DNA from: Ruminococcus callidus ATCC 27760
GTDB lineage: Bacteria; Bacillota; Clostridia; Oscillospirales; Ruminococcaceae
Assembly: GCF_000468015.1 (NCBI RefSeq)
Contig: NZ_KI260389.1
Coordinates: 15,699-79,698, forward strand
Length of the DNA: 64,000 nucleotides
Direction: 5' to 3'
Part shown: positions 7,098-15,758 of the stretch, in pieces
Numbering within the stretch: position 1 is the first letter of the stretch
How the letters are laid out: every line of letters begins with the position of its first letter
The notes under the pieces: model-generated
The model's input: only the letters and a program-made list of their open reading frames with translations
Told to the model about the DNA's origin: nothing
Database searches by the model: none
Translations under genes and position numbers: made by a program

Positions 7098-7994
7098 TTA
7101 TAATTTGATTGTTTTCGATCCAACCTGGAGCAGGTCCAATTTTGGAATTTTCACGCCTTGGACATTCTGCACCATTTGTGCATAGTAAGAATCTTTTAAT
7201 TCAGACGCAATTGCACGTCTACGTAGTTTCATTGCAACATATGGAGTAGATCCGATACCGCCAAATGGATCATATACGATATCATTAGGATTTGTCCACA
7301 GTTCAATGCAACGTCTGATAACCTCCAACTGTAGAGGTGCAATGTGCCGTTCATCTTTTTCATCACGTGCAGATTCACGCTGCAATGTGTCAGACTGGTT
7401 AATATCCATCCATACAGGTGACGCATACTGCTGCCATACATCGCATGGAAATGTTCTATCTGTGTGTGTAACTGCCTCTGGATTGTCACCTGGTTTACGC
7501 ATCGTGATAATGTAGTCAGGTAGCCCCTGCCGATTCATGGTGCTATCTTTCTTAATCTGTTTCCACAATAGACCGATTGCTTTTGTTCTCTGCATTTCTG
7601 TAACGGGATTCTTCCAGATAGTCACCTTGCTATGATAGATGAATCCGCAATCTTCAAAAATTTTACGAACCAAAGACGGAAAGTCCTTTAATCCGATAAC
7701 ACCATCACGTTCTTTCATCATAGGAATATCCATACAATGAAATGAAAGTAGTCTACCAGGCATTGTAACGCGATATAAATCAGCTGCTAGATATTTGAAG
7801 TGCTCATAGAACTCTTCGTCAGAATGGCTGTTACCCATATCTCTGTCGCTGTTTGAGTAAGTATACAAGCTGGAGAACGGCGGAGAAAAGATTGTATAAT
7901 GAATGCTGTTATCTGGAATGCCCTTGATGATTTCACAGCTATCTCCGTGATATAGGACATATTTGTCGGTAACTACTTGATTATTGACGTTCAT
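7098..7994 (-). CDS. Site-specific DNA methyltransferase (N4/N6 type)
   Basis: 298 aa. Catalytic motif IV is SPPF (about residue 40, after HGDSCEIIKGIPDNSIHYTIF) and the SAM-binding motif I is at the C-terminal end (YDPFGGIGST, then VAMKLRRRAIASEL). IV-before-I is the beta-class order. It would methylate an exocyclic amino group of A or C in phage DNA, likely against host restriction. The start is the second ATG with a GGAGGG site, and it overlaps the end of the SNF2-like helicase by 4 nt. The pairing of methylase and helicase recurs in Firmicutes phages. Confidence 0.88.
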   Translation of the reverse strand: MNVNNQVVTDKYVLYHGDSCEIIKGIPDNSIHYTIFSPPFSSLYTYSNSDRDMGNSHSDEEFYEHFKYLAADLYRVTMPGRLLSFHCMDIPMMKERDGVIGLKDFPSLVRKIFEDCGFIYHSKVTIWKNPVTEMQRTKAIGLLWKQIKKDSTMNRQGLPDYIITMRKPGDNPEAVTHTDRTFPCDVWQQYASPVWMDINQSDTLQRESARDEKDERHIAPLQLEVIRRCIELWTNPNDIVYDPFGGIGSTPYVAMKLRRRAIASELKDSYYAQMVQNVQGVKIPKLDLLQVGSKTIKL

Positions 7995-9352
7995 TGCATT
8001 TCCCTCCAATTTGGCAGAACCATTTCAATGCTAGGTTGGTACGGCGTAGAAATTCTGCATGTTTTCTGCAATTCATTCTTTGTAATTTCTTTTGTAAGTG
8101 CAACCATATTGGCTTTCATAATCTCATCTTTTTTCTGTTTTGCAGTGATGCTTTCCAACACACACCCTTCTTTTTCAGAAATGATGATGTATACGTCTAC
8201 TGGATATGTTTGTCCAAATCTCCAGCAGCGTCTTACTGCCTGATAGTATGCCTCATAACTATCCGAAAGCCCGACGAAAATCACCTTATGACATACTTGC
8301 CAATTCAACCCCATGCCACCAATGCTAGGCTTTGTAATAAGACATTTCAGATCACCGTTCGCAAAATCTAGCATCGACTTTGTTTTATATTCAGCGGCAT
8401 CTGAACCCTTTACTTCCACTGCATCGTAAATGAGCGATTCTAGCTTAGTGCTTTCATCATTAAGATCACACCATACTATCCAAGTATCATCTGAGTTATT
8501 CACGAGATCTGCCGCAGCACTGCATCTTACATCTAGACTATCTCGTCTAGCTTGTCTGCGTTCTGACAGTGTAAGTGACTTGTTTGTTGGTCTTACCCCA
8601 TCTGCAATGATTTGATGTACTCGCAGAGCAGGTAAATCAAATCCCTGTTCTGTATATCCGAGATCTGCTGGATTTGATATAAACGCACACCATGATGCCA
8701 TCCATTTCCAGAATAGTGATTCAGCATGACCTTTCAATCTCCACTTTGAAGTTTCTCCACCGTCATGAACAAAGAACATGGATAGCATTTCAGATCTTGT
8801 CATAACTCCTAAGAATTCGGAATGATTTCCAAGTTCCATATAGTCATTCGGTGACGGAGTAGCTGTGCATGCAAGCTTATATGGTGTATGCAGAAATCTA
8901 GATATAATGTCATTTCTGATTTTTCCAGTAAATGATTTCAGTATACTGGATTCATCCAGTACAATCCCAGTAAATTCATTGGAAACAAAATGATCCAGCT
9001 TTTCGTAGTTTGTAATGCTGATAGCAGTTGTTTGAGATTGTTCATTTACAACTGTTACATCAATCCCAAACTTTTCACCCTCACGAGCTGTCTGTGACGC
9101 TACGGCTAGAGGTGCAAGTATAAGGACCTTACCGCCAGTATGTTTTGCCACCTGATGTGCCCATTCAAGCTGAATGAATGATTTTCCGAGTCCACAATCT
9201 GCAAAAATAGCGGCTTTACCTTTACACAAAGCCCACCGGACAATATCTTTTTGATAGTCAAATAGATTTGGATTCAGCTCAGATGTATTTACATCAAATC
9301 CAGTACTTTTTACGGAAAGCTGTTTAGATTCAATAAATTCTTCGTAAGTCAA
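7991..9352 (-). CDS. SNF2/DEAD-like superfamily 2 helicase
   Basis: 453 aa, TTG start after GGAGGTGATAATAC. Motif I is ADCGLGKS (about 50-57), with a LDESS motif II, TATPSPND motif III and QAVRRCWRFGQ motif VI. The order matches phage SF2 translocases linked to DNA methylases. It should couple ATP hydrolysis to DNA tracking in replication, repair or modification. It overlaps both neighbours by 4 nt, so it sits in one tight operon with the methyltransferase and the HTH regulator. Confidence 0.88.
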   Translation of the reverse strand: MTYEEFIESKQLSVKSTGFDVNTSELNPNLFDYQKDIVRWALCKGKAAIFADCGLGKSFIQLEWAHQVAKHTGGKVLILAPLAVASQTAREGEKFGIDVTVVNEQSQTTAISITNYEKLDHFVSNEFTGIVLDESSILKSFTGKIRNDIISRFLHTPYKLACTATPSPNDYMELGNHSEFLGVMTRSEMLSMFFVHDGGETSKWRLKGHAESLFWKWMASWCAFISNPADLGYTEQGFDLPALRVHQIIADGVRPTNKSLTLSERRQARRDSLDVRCSAAADLVNNSDDTWIVWCDLNDESTKLESLIYDAVEVKGSDAAEYKTKSMLDFANGDLKCLITKPSIGGMGLNWQVCHKVIFVGLSDSYEAYYQAVRRCWRFGQTYPVDVYIIISEKEGCVLESITAKQKKDEIMKANMVALTKEITKNELQKTCRISTPYQPSIEMVLPNWREMQ

Positions 9353-9876
9353 GTATTATCACCTCCAAATCTCAACTGATTTAATTTCTTTTGTGTATAT
9401 GTGATACTTTCGCATAGAATATCTAACCCATTCACAATATCATCTAGTTCCGCCTGTATAGATGATACTGATGTATTAATTACAATGCTATCGCAAGCTC
9501 CGTCATATCCAAGGAGAAAATTTGGGGTGATTTGAAAATAATCGCATATACGATATATCTGTGTACATGTCGGAGAATTTTTACCTGCCAGCCAGCCACG
9601 AATCGATGTTTCAGATATACCAGAATCCTCCGAAAATTTACGTACACTTGTGTGTTTATACGCTAGAAGAACTTCCAGTGTTTCCGGAAATCGCATATGC
9701 ATTTTTGGAAGTTGGGAATCCAGATCATACTTGTCTATGAGATATTTTTCTTTTTCAATACAACTGTACTTATCCGAGCAGTATGTGGATAGTTCACAGT
9801 CTTTACATCGATTTGCGATGAATCTACATGCATCCTCTCGATTTAATGATTTTTCATTTATGTACTTACCAATCAT
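9349..9876 (-). CDS. XRE-type helix-turn-helix regulator with Cys-rich N-terminus
   Basis: 175 aa. A Cys4-like cluster at residues 24-40 (CKDCELSTYC...C) precedes an HTH at about 75-120 (SVRKFSEDSGISETSIRGWLAGKNSPT, then an IYRICDYFQITPNFLLG tail). The second half is typical of Cro/CI proteins; the N-terminal zinc-like cluster is unusual. The C-terminus is a helix of unknown role. Its ATG overlaps the stop of the small gene at 9873-10034 (ATGA). Confidence 0.8.
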   Translation of the reverse strand: MIGKYINEKSLNREDACRFIANRCKDCELSTYCSDKYSCIEKEKYLIDKYDLDSQLPKMHMRFPETLEVLLAYKHTSVRKFSEDSGISETSIRGWLAGKNSPTCTQIYRICDYFQITPNFLLGYDGACDSIVINTSVSSIQAELDDIVNGLDILCESITYTQKKLNQLRFGGDNT

Positions 9877-10034
9877 CCACGAAACCTCATATCGACTTGT
9901 GCAGCGAGTTTCTGCTGTGCTTCCTTTTTACGATTTGATGCAATCTGTTGCTTGTAGATACTGTATTTTCCACATACACTATGGCATCCAACATGCCGAT
10001 CTGTGCAGCCTTTACATGGTACATATGTGCCCAT
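9873..10034 (-). CDS. 53-aa Cys-rich protein
   Basis: The product has Cys at C7, C10, C17 and C21 (CKGCTDRHVGCHSVC), followed by a Lys/Gln/Ala-rich helix. This is a plausible small zinc-binding protein of a kind common in Clostridia phages. Its start overlaps the MazG stop (TAATG) and its stop overlaps the next start (ATGA), which strongly supports a real gene. Confidence 0.75.
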   Translation of the reverse strand: MGTYVPCKGCTDRHVGCHSVCGKYSIYKQQIASNRKKEAQQKLAAQVDMRFRG

Positions 10035-10381
10035 TAGATATCGCCTTCCTTTCTATGCAAAGACTTGTACGGGTCAAATCCATCTGGGTATCGAGCTTTT
10101 AGCTTTTCAATATTTGTAGTGGCAACATCTGCCATGTCAAGATGTAACGCTTCGCAAGCCTCTGCAATCATCCACAGACAATCTCCAAGTTCCTTCTTGA
10201 TATGATTCACATCGAATTCATGACCTTGATATGACTTTTGCAGGATACCTGCAACCTCTCCAGCTTCACTTGTAAGGCCAAATACTGCATGACACAGCAT
10301 GTCATTCCTCAGATTGTATGGGATGCTGCAGGTTCTCATAGCTCGCTCCTGATAAATCTTAAATGTGTCGATTCGCTCCAT
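10034..10381 (-). CDS. MazG-like nucleotide pyrophosphohydrolase
   Basis: 115 aa. The MazG fold motifs are GLTSEAGEVAG (about 36-46) and KKELGDCLWMIAEACEAL (about 62-80), supplying the EExxE/D-type metal ligands. It would hydrolyse NTPs or dNTPs, or lower (p)ppGpp, which phages use to modify host metabolism. The start is the ATG after GGAGGTTATAAAA. It overlaps the previous gene by 23 nt. Confidence 0.88.
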   Translation of the reverse strand: MERIDTFKIYQERAMRTCSIPYNLRNDMLCHAVFGLTSEAGEVAGILQKSYQGHEFDVNHIKKELGDCLWMIAEACEALHLDMADVATTNIEKLKARYPDGFDPYKSLHRKEGDI

Positions 10382-10604
10382 TTTTATAACCTCCAATGTT
10401 TTTATCTAAGATGCTTTTGGCAGAATTGCAATTAGCAAGCATGCAAGATGCGAATTCAGCCATTTTGTTTAAGGAATTGACTGACAGCTTATGTAGCTCT
10501 AAAACTTCAGATTGAATACCGTTGTATGGAGTCATTGTTTTCTCTAAAGCCTTGAATCTACGTAAAGCAGTTACAATCAGTTCTATAGATTCCTGTTCAG
10601 TCAC
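10359..10604 (-). CDS. Small helical protein of unknown function
   Basis: 81 aa from the GTG placed 8 nt after GGAGG; the more distal GTG is part of the ribosome-binding site. It is mostly helical with a Lys-rich C-terminus. No family recognised. It sits between MazG and another small gene and overlaps both, so it belongs to the same operon. Confidence 0.65.
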   Translation of the reverse strand: MTEQESIELIVTALRRFKALEKTMTPYNGIQSEVLELHKLSVNSLNKMAEFASCMLANCNSAKSILDKNIGGYKNGANRHI

Positions 10605-10803
10605 TGGAATCACCTCCGTCTATATTATATAACGATGAAAATTTTTGAGGCTCTACATAATTTCCAGTTACTATAGAGCTTTGATCTTCCACAGCATTAC
10701 CTGAATGACGACGTTTTAGCCACGCTTCTTCCTCTTCAGGCATATAGCCTTCTGCTTTGATAAACTTACTCATTTCAAAAGCTTGATAATCATTCCACCA
10801 CAT
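10597..10803 (-). CDS. Small acidic protein of unknown function
   Basis: 68 aa, containing MPEEEEAWLKRR near the middle. The ATG follows AAAGGATGATGTGAT. It overlaps the next gene by 8 nt. Not recognised. A TATAACGA box occurs in its last codons (10628-10635). Confidence 0.6.
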   Translation of the reverse strand: MWWNDYQAFEMSKFIKAEGYMPEEEEAWLKRRHSGNAVEDQSSIVTGNYVEPQKFSSLYNIDGGDSSD

Positions 10804-10826
10804 ATCACATCATCCTTTCGCAGAAA

Positions 10827-10916
10827 TTATAGTTCAGATATATAATTCTGTATTGACGCTCCGCAATTTGAGCAAAATCGATCGGAAATTGAATGTCCTA
10901 CTTTCCAACAATTTGA
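10827..10916 (-). pseudogene. In-frame zinc-ribbon tail after the TGA of the first YopX gene
   Basis: Directly after the TGA stop of the gene at 10917-11387, the same frame continues for 29 codons and ends in TAA. It encodes a zinc ribbon with SNCWKVG and RFCSNCGASI. The TGA falls exactly where the first zinc Cys is expected: compare FKCSNCGEIG...RFCPNCGAKM in the gene at 18202-18582. There is no start codon of its own. Either it is a remnant cut off by a Cys-to-stop mutation, or the TGA is read through. Confidence 0.55.
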
Positions 10917-11387
10917 TCATTTGAACATACAACTATTAAGCCAGTCCCAATATGCCGAACCATCTATATCGTAAATGTTCCCAATGACTTTATATGTATA
11001 GTCATCGTCTGTAAGCGAACTCATGAATGTCTCCTCACCAGATATGATATCTTCTATGTAAAATTCCCCGGAACTATATGCTACATAGCCTATATGTGTT
11101 AAATCTGAATTAGTTGCATATGTATACTGAATAATATCACCCTCGAAGATTTTAGTGCCATTAGAGTCATTAACGTCTGTATACTGCCCTACAGTTTCAG
11201 GGTTAACTTCAAAACACTCAAATCCTATACGACCCTTGTAATTATGCTGAGTGAGATCGAGTTTCCCAGTAAAAATATAGTGACGACCTAGATTGAGATG
11301 TACATATGAACCTTCAATCCATTCATCATTGCCTTCAATCAATTCATCATTGTCTGTTCGTTTTGCTCTGAATAATAGATCTCTCAT
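10917..11387 (-). CDS. YopX-domain protein (1 of 4)
   Basis: 156 aa. The N-terminus MRDLLFRAKR and the core VGQYTDVNDSNGTKIFEGDIIQYT followed by VIGNIYD are the YopX family signature, a beta-barrel family common in Firmicutes phages whose biochemical role is unsettled. The C-terminus (AYWDWLNSCMFK) departs from YopX and runs into a zinc ribbon in the same frame after TGA. The start is ATG after AAGGTG. Confidence 0.85.
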   Translation of the reverse strand: MRDLLFRAKRTDNDELIEGNDEWIEGSYVHLNLGRHYIFTGKLDLTQHNYKGRIGFECFEVNPETVGQYTDVNDSNGTKIFEGDIIQYTYATNSDLTHIGYVAYSSGEFYIEDIISGEETFMSSLTDDDYTYKVIGNIYDIDGSAYWDWLNSCMFK

Positions 11388-11389
11388 GT

Positions 11390-11803
11390 TTACACACACC
11401 TTAATAATTCAGGATTGTCATAGACGTTGCCGATAACGTCTATATATTTAAAATCATTATCATACAGAAAATATACTTTATTTTTCATTTCACTGTACAG
11501 CATAAATGTAGAATGCTCCTCATACCAGCGAACTACAGCCGTGCTATGATCAGTTATATTTTCTATAATGTCCCCCTCAAAAATCTTTTTACTGTTTCTG
11601 TCAAACAATCCTGTAAACTGTCCAACTGTTTCAGGAATAACAGAATAGATCATACAGTTTCCCTTTCCTGTTTCTGCATCATATGATGGTATAAAAATAT
11701 AAGACTGTAAAACCCCACTAAACAGGTGAGGATGGTTACAATAGTATCCCTCAATCCATTCCTTTGTCCTATAACTCTTACCTCTAAATAAAATTTCTCT
11801 CAT
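11390..11803 (-). CDS. YopX-domain protein (2 of 4)
   Basis: 137 aa, the shortest and most canonical copy: MREILFRGKS, then VGQFTGLFDRNSKKIFEGDIIE and a C-terminal VIGNVYDNPELL. The start has GGAGG. It lies immediately upstream of copy 1, in the same orientation. Confidence 0.88.
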   Translation of the reverse strand: MREILFRGKSYRTKEWIEGYYCNHPHLFSGVLQSYIFIPSYDAETGKGNCMIYSVIPETVGQFTGLFDRNSKKIFEGDIIENITDHSTAVVRWYEEHSTFMLYSEMKNKVYFLYDNDFKYIDVIGNVYDNPELLRCV

Positions 11804-11818
11804 GATAATCCTCCAGTA

Positions 11819-12085
11819 TTACAACTTATTATGCTTATTACTCTTTTCTATCATTGCTTTTATAACAAACACAATAATCAGTGGAAGAATAGTTCCTATC
11901 ACACCTACCACGAGTGGATAAAGTAACCAAATCCAACTCCATTTGATTACACCACATAGCTTTAGTATGACAAACACCACACCAATTACAGTAAGTAATC
12001 CAATTCCTTTGGGCTTTTTAGAATTATAATCATTTGTACTCATATAACAGACACTATCCTCTTTTTTAAGTTTAGTTTTAATCAT
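11819..12085 (-). CDS. Small membrane protein with two transmembrane helices
   Basis: 88 aa. Two hydrophobic segments at about residues 29-45 (LLTVIGVVFVILKLCGV) and 52-77 (IWLLYPLVVGVIGTILPLIIVFVI) are flanked by Lys-rich ends. Such proteins are frequent among phage accessory genes. The ATG overlaps the end of the upstream YopX fusion gene; an internal ATG at residue 15 is an alternative start. Confidence 0.7.
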   Translation of the reverse strand: MIKTKLKKEDSVCYMSTNDYNSKKPKGIGLLTVIGVVFVILKLCGVIKWSWIWLLYPLVVGVIGTILPLIIVFVIKAMIEKSNKHNKL

Positions 12086-12998
12086 TGATGCTGCATTCCA
12101 AAAGTTCTGGATTATCGTAAATATTGCCGATGACTGTCAGTCCAAAATCAAGACACTGATCATTTAAGCTTTCCGTATCATCTATATCACTACCAGAAAT
12201 CAGCTCACACCAATATGTACCGTTATCAAATTTAATATAAGACGTATGTAGGAAATTCTTATTCTGTGTAGCCTCGATAATATCTCCTTCAAAGATTCTA
12301 GTATGATTACCATCTAAGACATTTGTATACTGACCAATTGATTCTGGATAAACTTCATACATTTCTGAGCCTGAAATACCTATGGTCTCAGCACATCTTT
12401 CAGTCTCAAACGTACTGATAATATAGCAATGAAGATCGGGCGTTTCTTTTCTTAGTGGGAATCCTACAACCCATTGTCCATTATCAATCCGTTTTCCTCT
12501 AAATAGGATTTCGTGATCCATTGGATTGTATATTGGATTGTATATATGTGAAGTATCAAGACACTGTTTCTGATTTTCAGCAATGTCTATAATTGTTTCT
12601 GAGCTTTCAGCAATTTTGTAATCTAAAGTAAAAGCGTTATTAAGTATACCTTTTTTGATGCGATTTACATGAAGGAATAGTTCAGAATATAATCCATATA
12701 GTCTTTTGTATGCAAGACGTTTTGCTTTTTCAAATGCAATTCTTTTTGCGGACGCAATGTCGCTTAAATCTCCAGGTTTTAAGCGTGCCTCTCCAATATA
12801 TGGCTCGTTCAGTATAAGAAAACGTTTGAGTCGGTTCTCTAAGGATTTTGGATGAATTCCTCCCAGCGAAAATGACATACTTAGAATTTTCTGCATTTCT
12901 TTTACCTGCTCTGTATAGATATTCTTAAAACGTAGCAAGCAAATAACTGAGCCCTTAGTTATGTTGAATTTTGGTGTGTCAAACTTTAGTTTTCCCAT
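12078..12998 (-). CDS. YopX-domain protein (3 of 4) with N-terminal extension
   Basis: 306 aa, twice the family length. Residues 1-160 form a basic helical domain I do not recognise (MGKLKFDTPKFNITKGS start). Residues 165-306 are YopX: HEILFRGKRIDNGQWVVG, IGQYTNVLDGNHTRIFEGDIIE and VIGNIYDNPELL. A tandem repeat IYNPIYNP sits at the junction, as expected for a fusion point. The ATG follows GGAGG. Confidence 0.8.
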   Translation of the reverse strand: MGKLKFDTPKFNITKGSVICLLRFKNIYTEQVKEMQKILSMSFSLGGIHPKSLENRLKRFLILNEPYIGEARLKPGDLSDIASAKRIAFEKAKRLAYKRLYGLYSELFLHVNRIKKGILNNAFTLDYKIAESSETIIDIAENQKQCLDTSHIYNPIYNPMDHEILFRGKRIDNGQWVVGFPLRKETPDLHCYIISTFETERCAETIGISGSEMYEVYPESIGQYTNVLDGNHTRIFEGDIIEATQNKNFLHTSYIKFDNGTYWCELISGSDIDDTESLNDQCLDFGLTVIGNIYDNPELLECSIND

Positions 12999-13006
12999 AG
13001 TGTATA

Positions 13007-13699
13007 TTACCTCCTTTGCCAGATAACATCTTTGTAATCACTTGGGCACTCTTCGTATATATACTTTGCATGCCCAAAGCTGATAGTATTTATAAGTCGA
13101 ATAATCTTATTACCATCTATGCATTCACCATATCTATTAAAGTCGTGTTCTGACTCATCGAATACCTCAGATACCGTTCCTACATCATATCCACCATCCT
13201 CATATACCATTAGGTATTCATCTGAGTTTGGCTGTCGAATAATAACAAACCATTGATCATCACTCGTTTTACCGAACCAGCCATTTTGTGGTTCTGGCAT
13301 TTGAGCGCGTAATAAAGATTCATCGACTGCGGATGGTACAAGCCGAGGATTATCAAATACATTGCCAATAATCTCTACATCTTTTCCATTGATGTTTGAC
13401 ATGAAGTCAACCACGAATGTAGATGCCTTCACGACAAAACCACCATCCTCATATGTTACGACACCATATTCATCGTTTTCAGTAAGGATGTCTACAATGT
13501 CACCTTCATATATATTAGTACCATTTACATCAGTTAATCCTGTATATTGTCCTATCGATTCTTCATGAACTGGGTATGCAAAAGATGATTTTTGACTAAT
13601 TATGGCATGTATATTTGGTGCATACTCATCTTTCAAAACTAACATTCCTTCTACCCAGAAACCATTTAGTGATTTCCCTCTGTATGGCCGAATTGTCAT
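13007..13699 (-). CDS. YopX-domain protein (4 of 4) with C-terminal extension
   Basis: 230 aa. Residues 1-120 are YopX (IRPYRGKSLNGFWVEG, IGQYTGLTDVNGTNIYEGDIVD, IIGNVFDNPRLV). Residues 130-230 form an unrelated domain rich in aromatic and acidic residues (GWFGKTSDDQWFVII, LMVYEDGGYDVG). The ATG follows GGGAGG. It is first in the four-gene YopX run. Confidence 0.82.
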   Translation of the reverse strand: MTIRPYRGKSLNGFWVEGMLVLKDEYAPNIHAIISQKSSFAYPVHEESIGQYTGLTDVNGTNIYEGDIVDILTENDEYGVVTYEDGGFVVKASTFVVDFMSNINGKDVEIIGNVFDNPRLVPSAVDESLLRAQMPEPQNGWFGKTSDDQWFVIIRQPNSDEYLMVYEDGGYDVGTVSEVFDESEHDFNRYGECIDGNKIIRLINTISFGHAKYIYEECPSDYKDVIWQRR

Positions 13700-13713
13700 A
13701 TTAATCTACCTCC

Positions 13714-14169
13714 CTAAAATTTTGATACTCTTTTGTTTCTCAATTCGTATGCGAAAGCATATGCAAGTGGTTCTACTCGCTCTTCCCATTTACTTTCACG
13801 TATATCATCAGGCATTCTTGCGAATGCAACAATAATTGTTTCAGATTTTGGTACTAGCGTACTGTCATTGTAGTGGCTATATCTGTTTTCGTGTACGATT
13901 TCAGCAAATTCTCTAAAAGGCATTCTAATTTGATTTAGACAATCCTGGACTGAGTGGTTAAAACTTAAACCAATTCGTTCAAACTTTTTGATATTGTCTA
14001 CAGAACCAGAAAACTGCTTCGATACTAAGTATAACGATGCAAGTGCATCTTGAATGTCATCTTTCATGTATCTAGAATATATGTGCAACTCATAGTACAA
14101 TGTATCTGCTATTTCATACTTGTAAATTCTATCCGTTGTTTCTACCCAATCTTCAATGTTTCTTATCAT
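13714..14169 (-). CDS. Conserved-looking helical protein of unknown function
   Basis: 151 aa, almost all helical, with no zinc, HTH or membrane signature. It is flanked by a YopX gene and the acetyltransferase-like gene with 1-14 nt gaps. The ATG follows GAGGTAAGTGAC. Confidence 0.65.
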   Translation of the reverse strand: MIRNIEDWVETTDRIYKYEIADTLYYELHIYSRYMKDDIQDALASLYLVSKQFSGSVDNIKKFERIGLSFNHSVQDCLNQIRMPFREFAEIVHENRYSHYNDSTLVPKSETIIVAFARMPDDIRESKWEERVEPLAYAFAYELRNKRVSKF

Positions 14170-14170
14170 G

Positions 14171-14878
14171 TCACTTACCTCTGTTGCGAAGATTGAAATC
14201 GGAAATCAATTCATTCCACTCTCGATACGCTTTGTTATATGCATCACTATGTATTTCACCAACACTCTGTACATAGAAATGTATACAACTTAACTCGCAT
14301 GCAACACCTGAATCAACAAAATCATATTTAATACTTGGACCGTGTCCACAATATGGACACTTGCACAAATTGATTTTCGATTTGAAAAAGATGCTGGATT
14401 TCTGAAAAATAATCTCATAGATAATATCATCATGATAGTTACCTGCTCTATCTCGGATAGCATCTGTAAGCACAAATTTCTTACCGCCATACTTGTCACA
14501 GAATTTGTCATAGTGACGTTCGACTGGATTACCACTTACCATTCTCCAGGAAATTCTATGAACATTGTACTCTTTAATAATCTTCTTCATTTCCCTACGG
14601 ACATCTAATCCGATGATCTTATTCCCTCTATCAAACGAAAATAAACCAAAGCAGCTTGCACATGATGTGTACCAGTCCATCATATATGTAAAATAACCGA
14701 TCAGATTATCACCGTCCACAATTGCATATTGTACTGTGCAATTATCTTCACTGTCATCATCAATATTTGGGATAGAATCCCCTAGCCATCCAGAGTAGTA
14801 CATCATATCATTTGTGTACTTATACTCTAACATTTTCCTTTTGATTTCGTCATTATACAGGACTGCTGGAACTAACAT
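14171..14878 (-). CDS. GNAT-like acetyltransferase fused to a zinc-ribbon (Lar-like) tail
   Basis: 235 aa. Residues 30-150 resemble a GNAT fold (YAIVDGDNLIGYFTY, then RGNKIIGLDVRREMKKII and a VHRISWRMVSGNPVERHYDKFCDKYG core). The C-terminal part has CPYCG (about 178), a SGVACELSC pair, and the AYREWN helix seen in Lar/restriction-alleviation proteins. The link to acetyl-CoA chemistry is by fold resemblance only. Start with AGGAGTG. Confidence 0.6.
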   Translation of the reverse strand: MLVPAVLYNDEIKRKMLEYKYTNDMMYYSGWLGDSIPNIDDDSEDNCTVQYAIVDGDNLIGYFTYMMDWYTSCASCFGLFSFDRGNKIIGLDVRREMKKIIKEYNVHRISWRMVSGNPVERHYDKFCDKYGGKKFVLTDAIRDRAGNYHDDIIYEIIFQKSSIFFKSKINLCKCPYCGHGPSIKYDFVDSGVACELSCIHFYVQSVGEIHSDAYNKAYREWNELISDFNLRNRGK

Positions 14879-14894
14879 TGTTTATCACTCCTAA

Positions 14895-15539
14895 TCAGAT
14901 ATATTCCTCGCAAATTCTCACAATATGCTCGCATAATTCAACTGGGATTACAGAGCGTTCTTTGCTTCCTCTTAGTCCTTGTGTTCCAGTTTTTGAACCT
15001 CGTGGAGCAGGTACATGACAAGGATCACCATTTTTACACATAGGCTTAAATCGGGGATTAGGATGATTTGTCCAAATATCAGTATGTTTCATCCGTGTAT
15101 CACCATACTGACAGTATGTAACTGTGTACCTTGGAATCCCATGCATCCATGTCATTTTACGCATACCACCTCTAGGATTCTCAATGAAATAGAACTTAGG
15201 ATTTAATTCACGAATTAGTTTTATGACATTCTGATCTACAGCGTCACAGAATTTTGCATAATCACTTACTGCGTCAAGATTCCCAGTTTTTGCATTTTTT
15301 CGACGATGATGACTAATTGCTGCGATAGAAAATGTAGTACAATCTGGACTTGCCCAGATCACATCTGGTGTTCCATTACAAAGTAAAATAATATCATCCT
15401 TTGTCAACTTCCCAATATCAGCATATAAGTTGATATTTTTAAAGTTTTTATCCCACTCAACTGAGTATACTTTATGTCCCGATTTCTCAAATGCTTTCCC
15501 GATTGATCGTGTTCCGGCAAATAACTCTAGCACTTTCAT
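14895..15539 (-). CDS. C5 cytosine DNA methyltransferase
   Basis: 214 aa, shorter than full-length enzymes (usually over 300 aa). Motif I is LELFAGTRSIGKAFE, motif IV is ASPDCTTFS (the catalytic Cys is in PDC where PPC is usual) and motif VI is FIENPRGG. The target-recognition region is minimal, and the C-terminal motif IX/X region is reduced to RGSKERSVIPVELCEHIV. It would methylate cytosine in phage DNA and is a second methylase distinct from the one at 7098-7994. Start with AGGAGTG. Confidence 0.87.
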   Translation of the reverse strand: MKVLELFAGTRSIGKAFEKSGHKVYSVEWDKNFKNINLYADIGKLTKDDIILLCNGTPDVIWASPDCTTFSIAAISHHRRKNAKTGNLDAVSDYAKFCDAVDQNVIKLIRELNPKFYFIENPRGGMRKMTWMHGIPRYTVTYCQYGDTRMKHTDIWTNHPNPRFKPMCKNGDPCHVPAPRGSKTGTQGLRGSKERSVIPVELCEHIVRICEEYI

Positions 15540-15593
15540 AATTCACATCACTCCTAAAATAGCTTCTTCTGAGCAGGTTGTCCATGCTCTTTT

Positions 15594-15758
15594 TTAGTCA
15601 CTCTTCTTTATATCAATCATTTTCGCTTTACATCGTCTGCACTGGAATATAGCATACTCAAATGGTGTGCCGTCAAAACAAGTAAATTCATAACTGCAAT
15701 TGCTGCATATGTAATTACGTCCTGTACAGTTACCATGATTCCCGTTTGGTATTTCTAG
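15594..15758 (-). pseudogene. In-frame zinc-ribbon tail after the TGA of the 15759 gene
   Basis: The frame of the upstream gene continues after TGA CTA for 54 codons with two zinc knuckles: YICSNCSYEFTCFDG and FQCRRCKAK, ending KKSD then TAA. No ATG, GTG or TTG lies in frame before the zinc ribbon. A direct repeat CCAAACGG flanks the TGA. Either the 5' end of a separate zinc-ribbon gene is lost, or TGA readthrough yields a fusion. Confidence 0.5.

Noticed and set aside
7977-8371. Overlapping plus-strand ORFs in the helicase gene
   Set aside because: They lie antisense to a gene with clear motifs and have no ribosome-binding site or domain.
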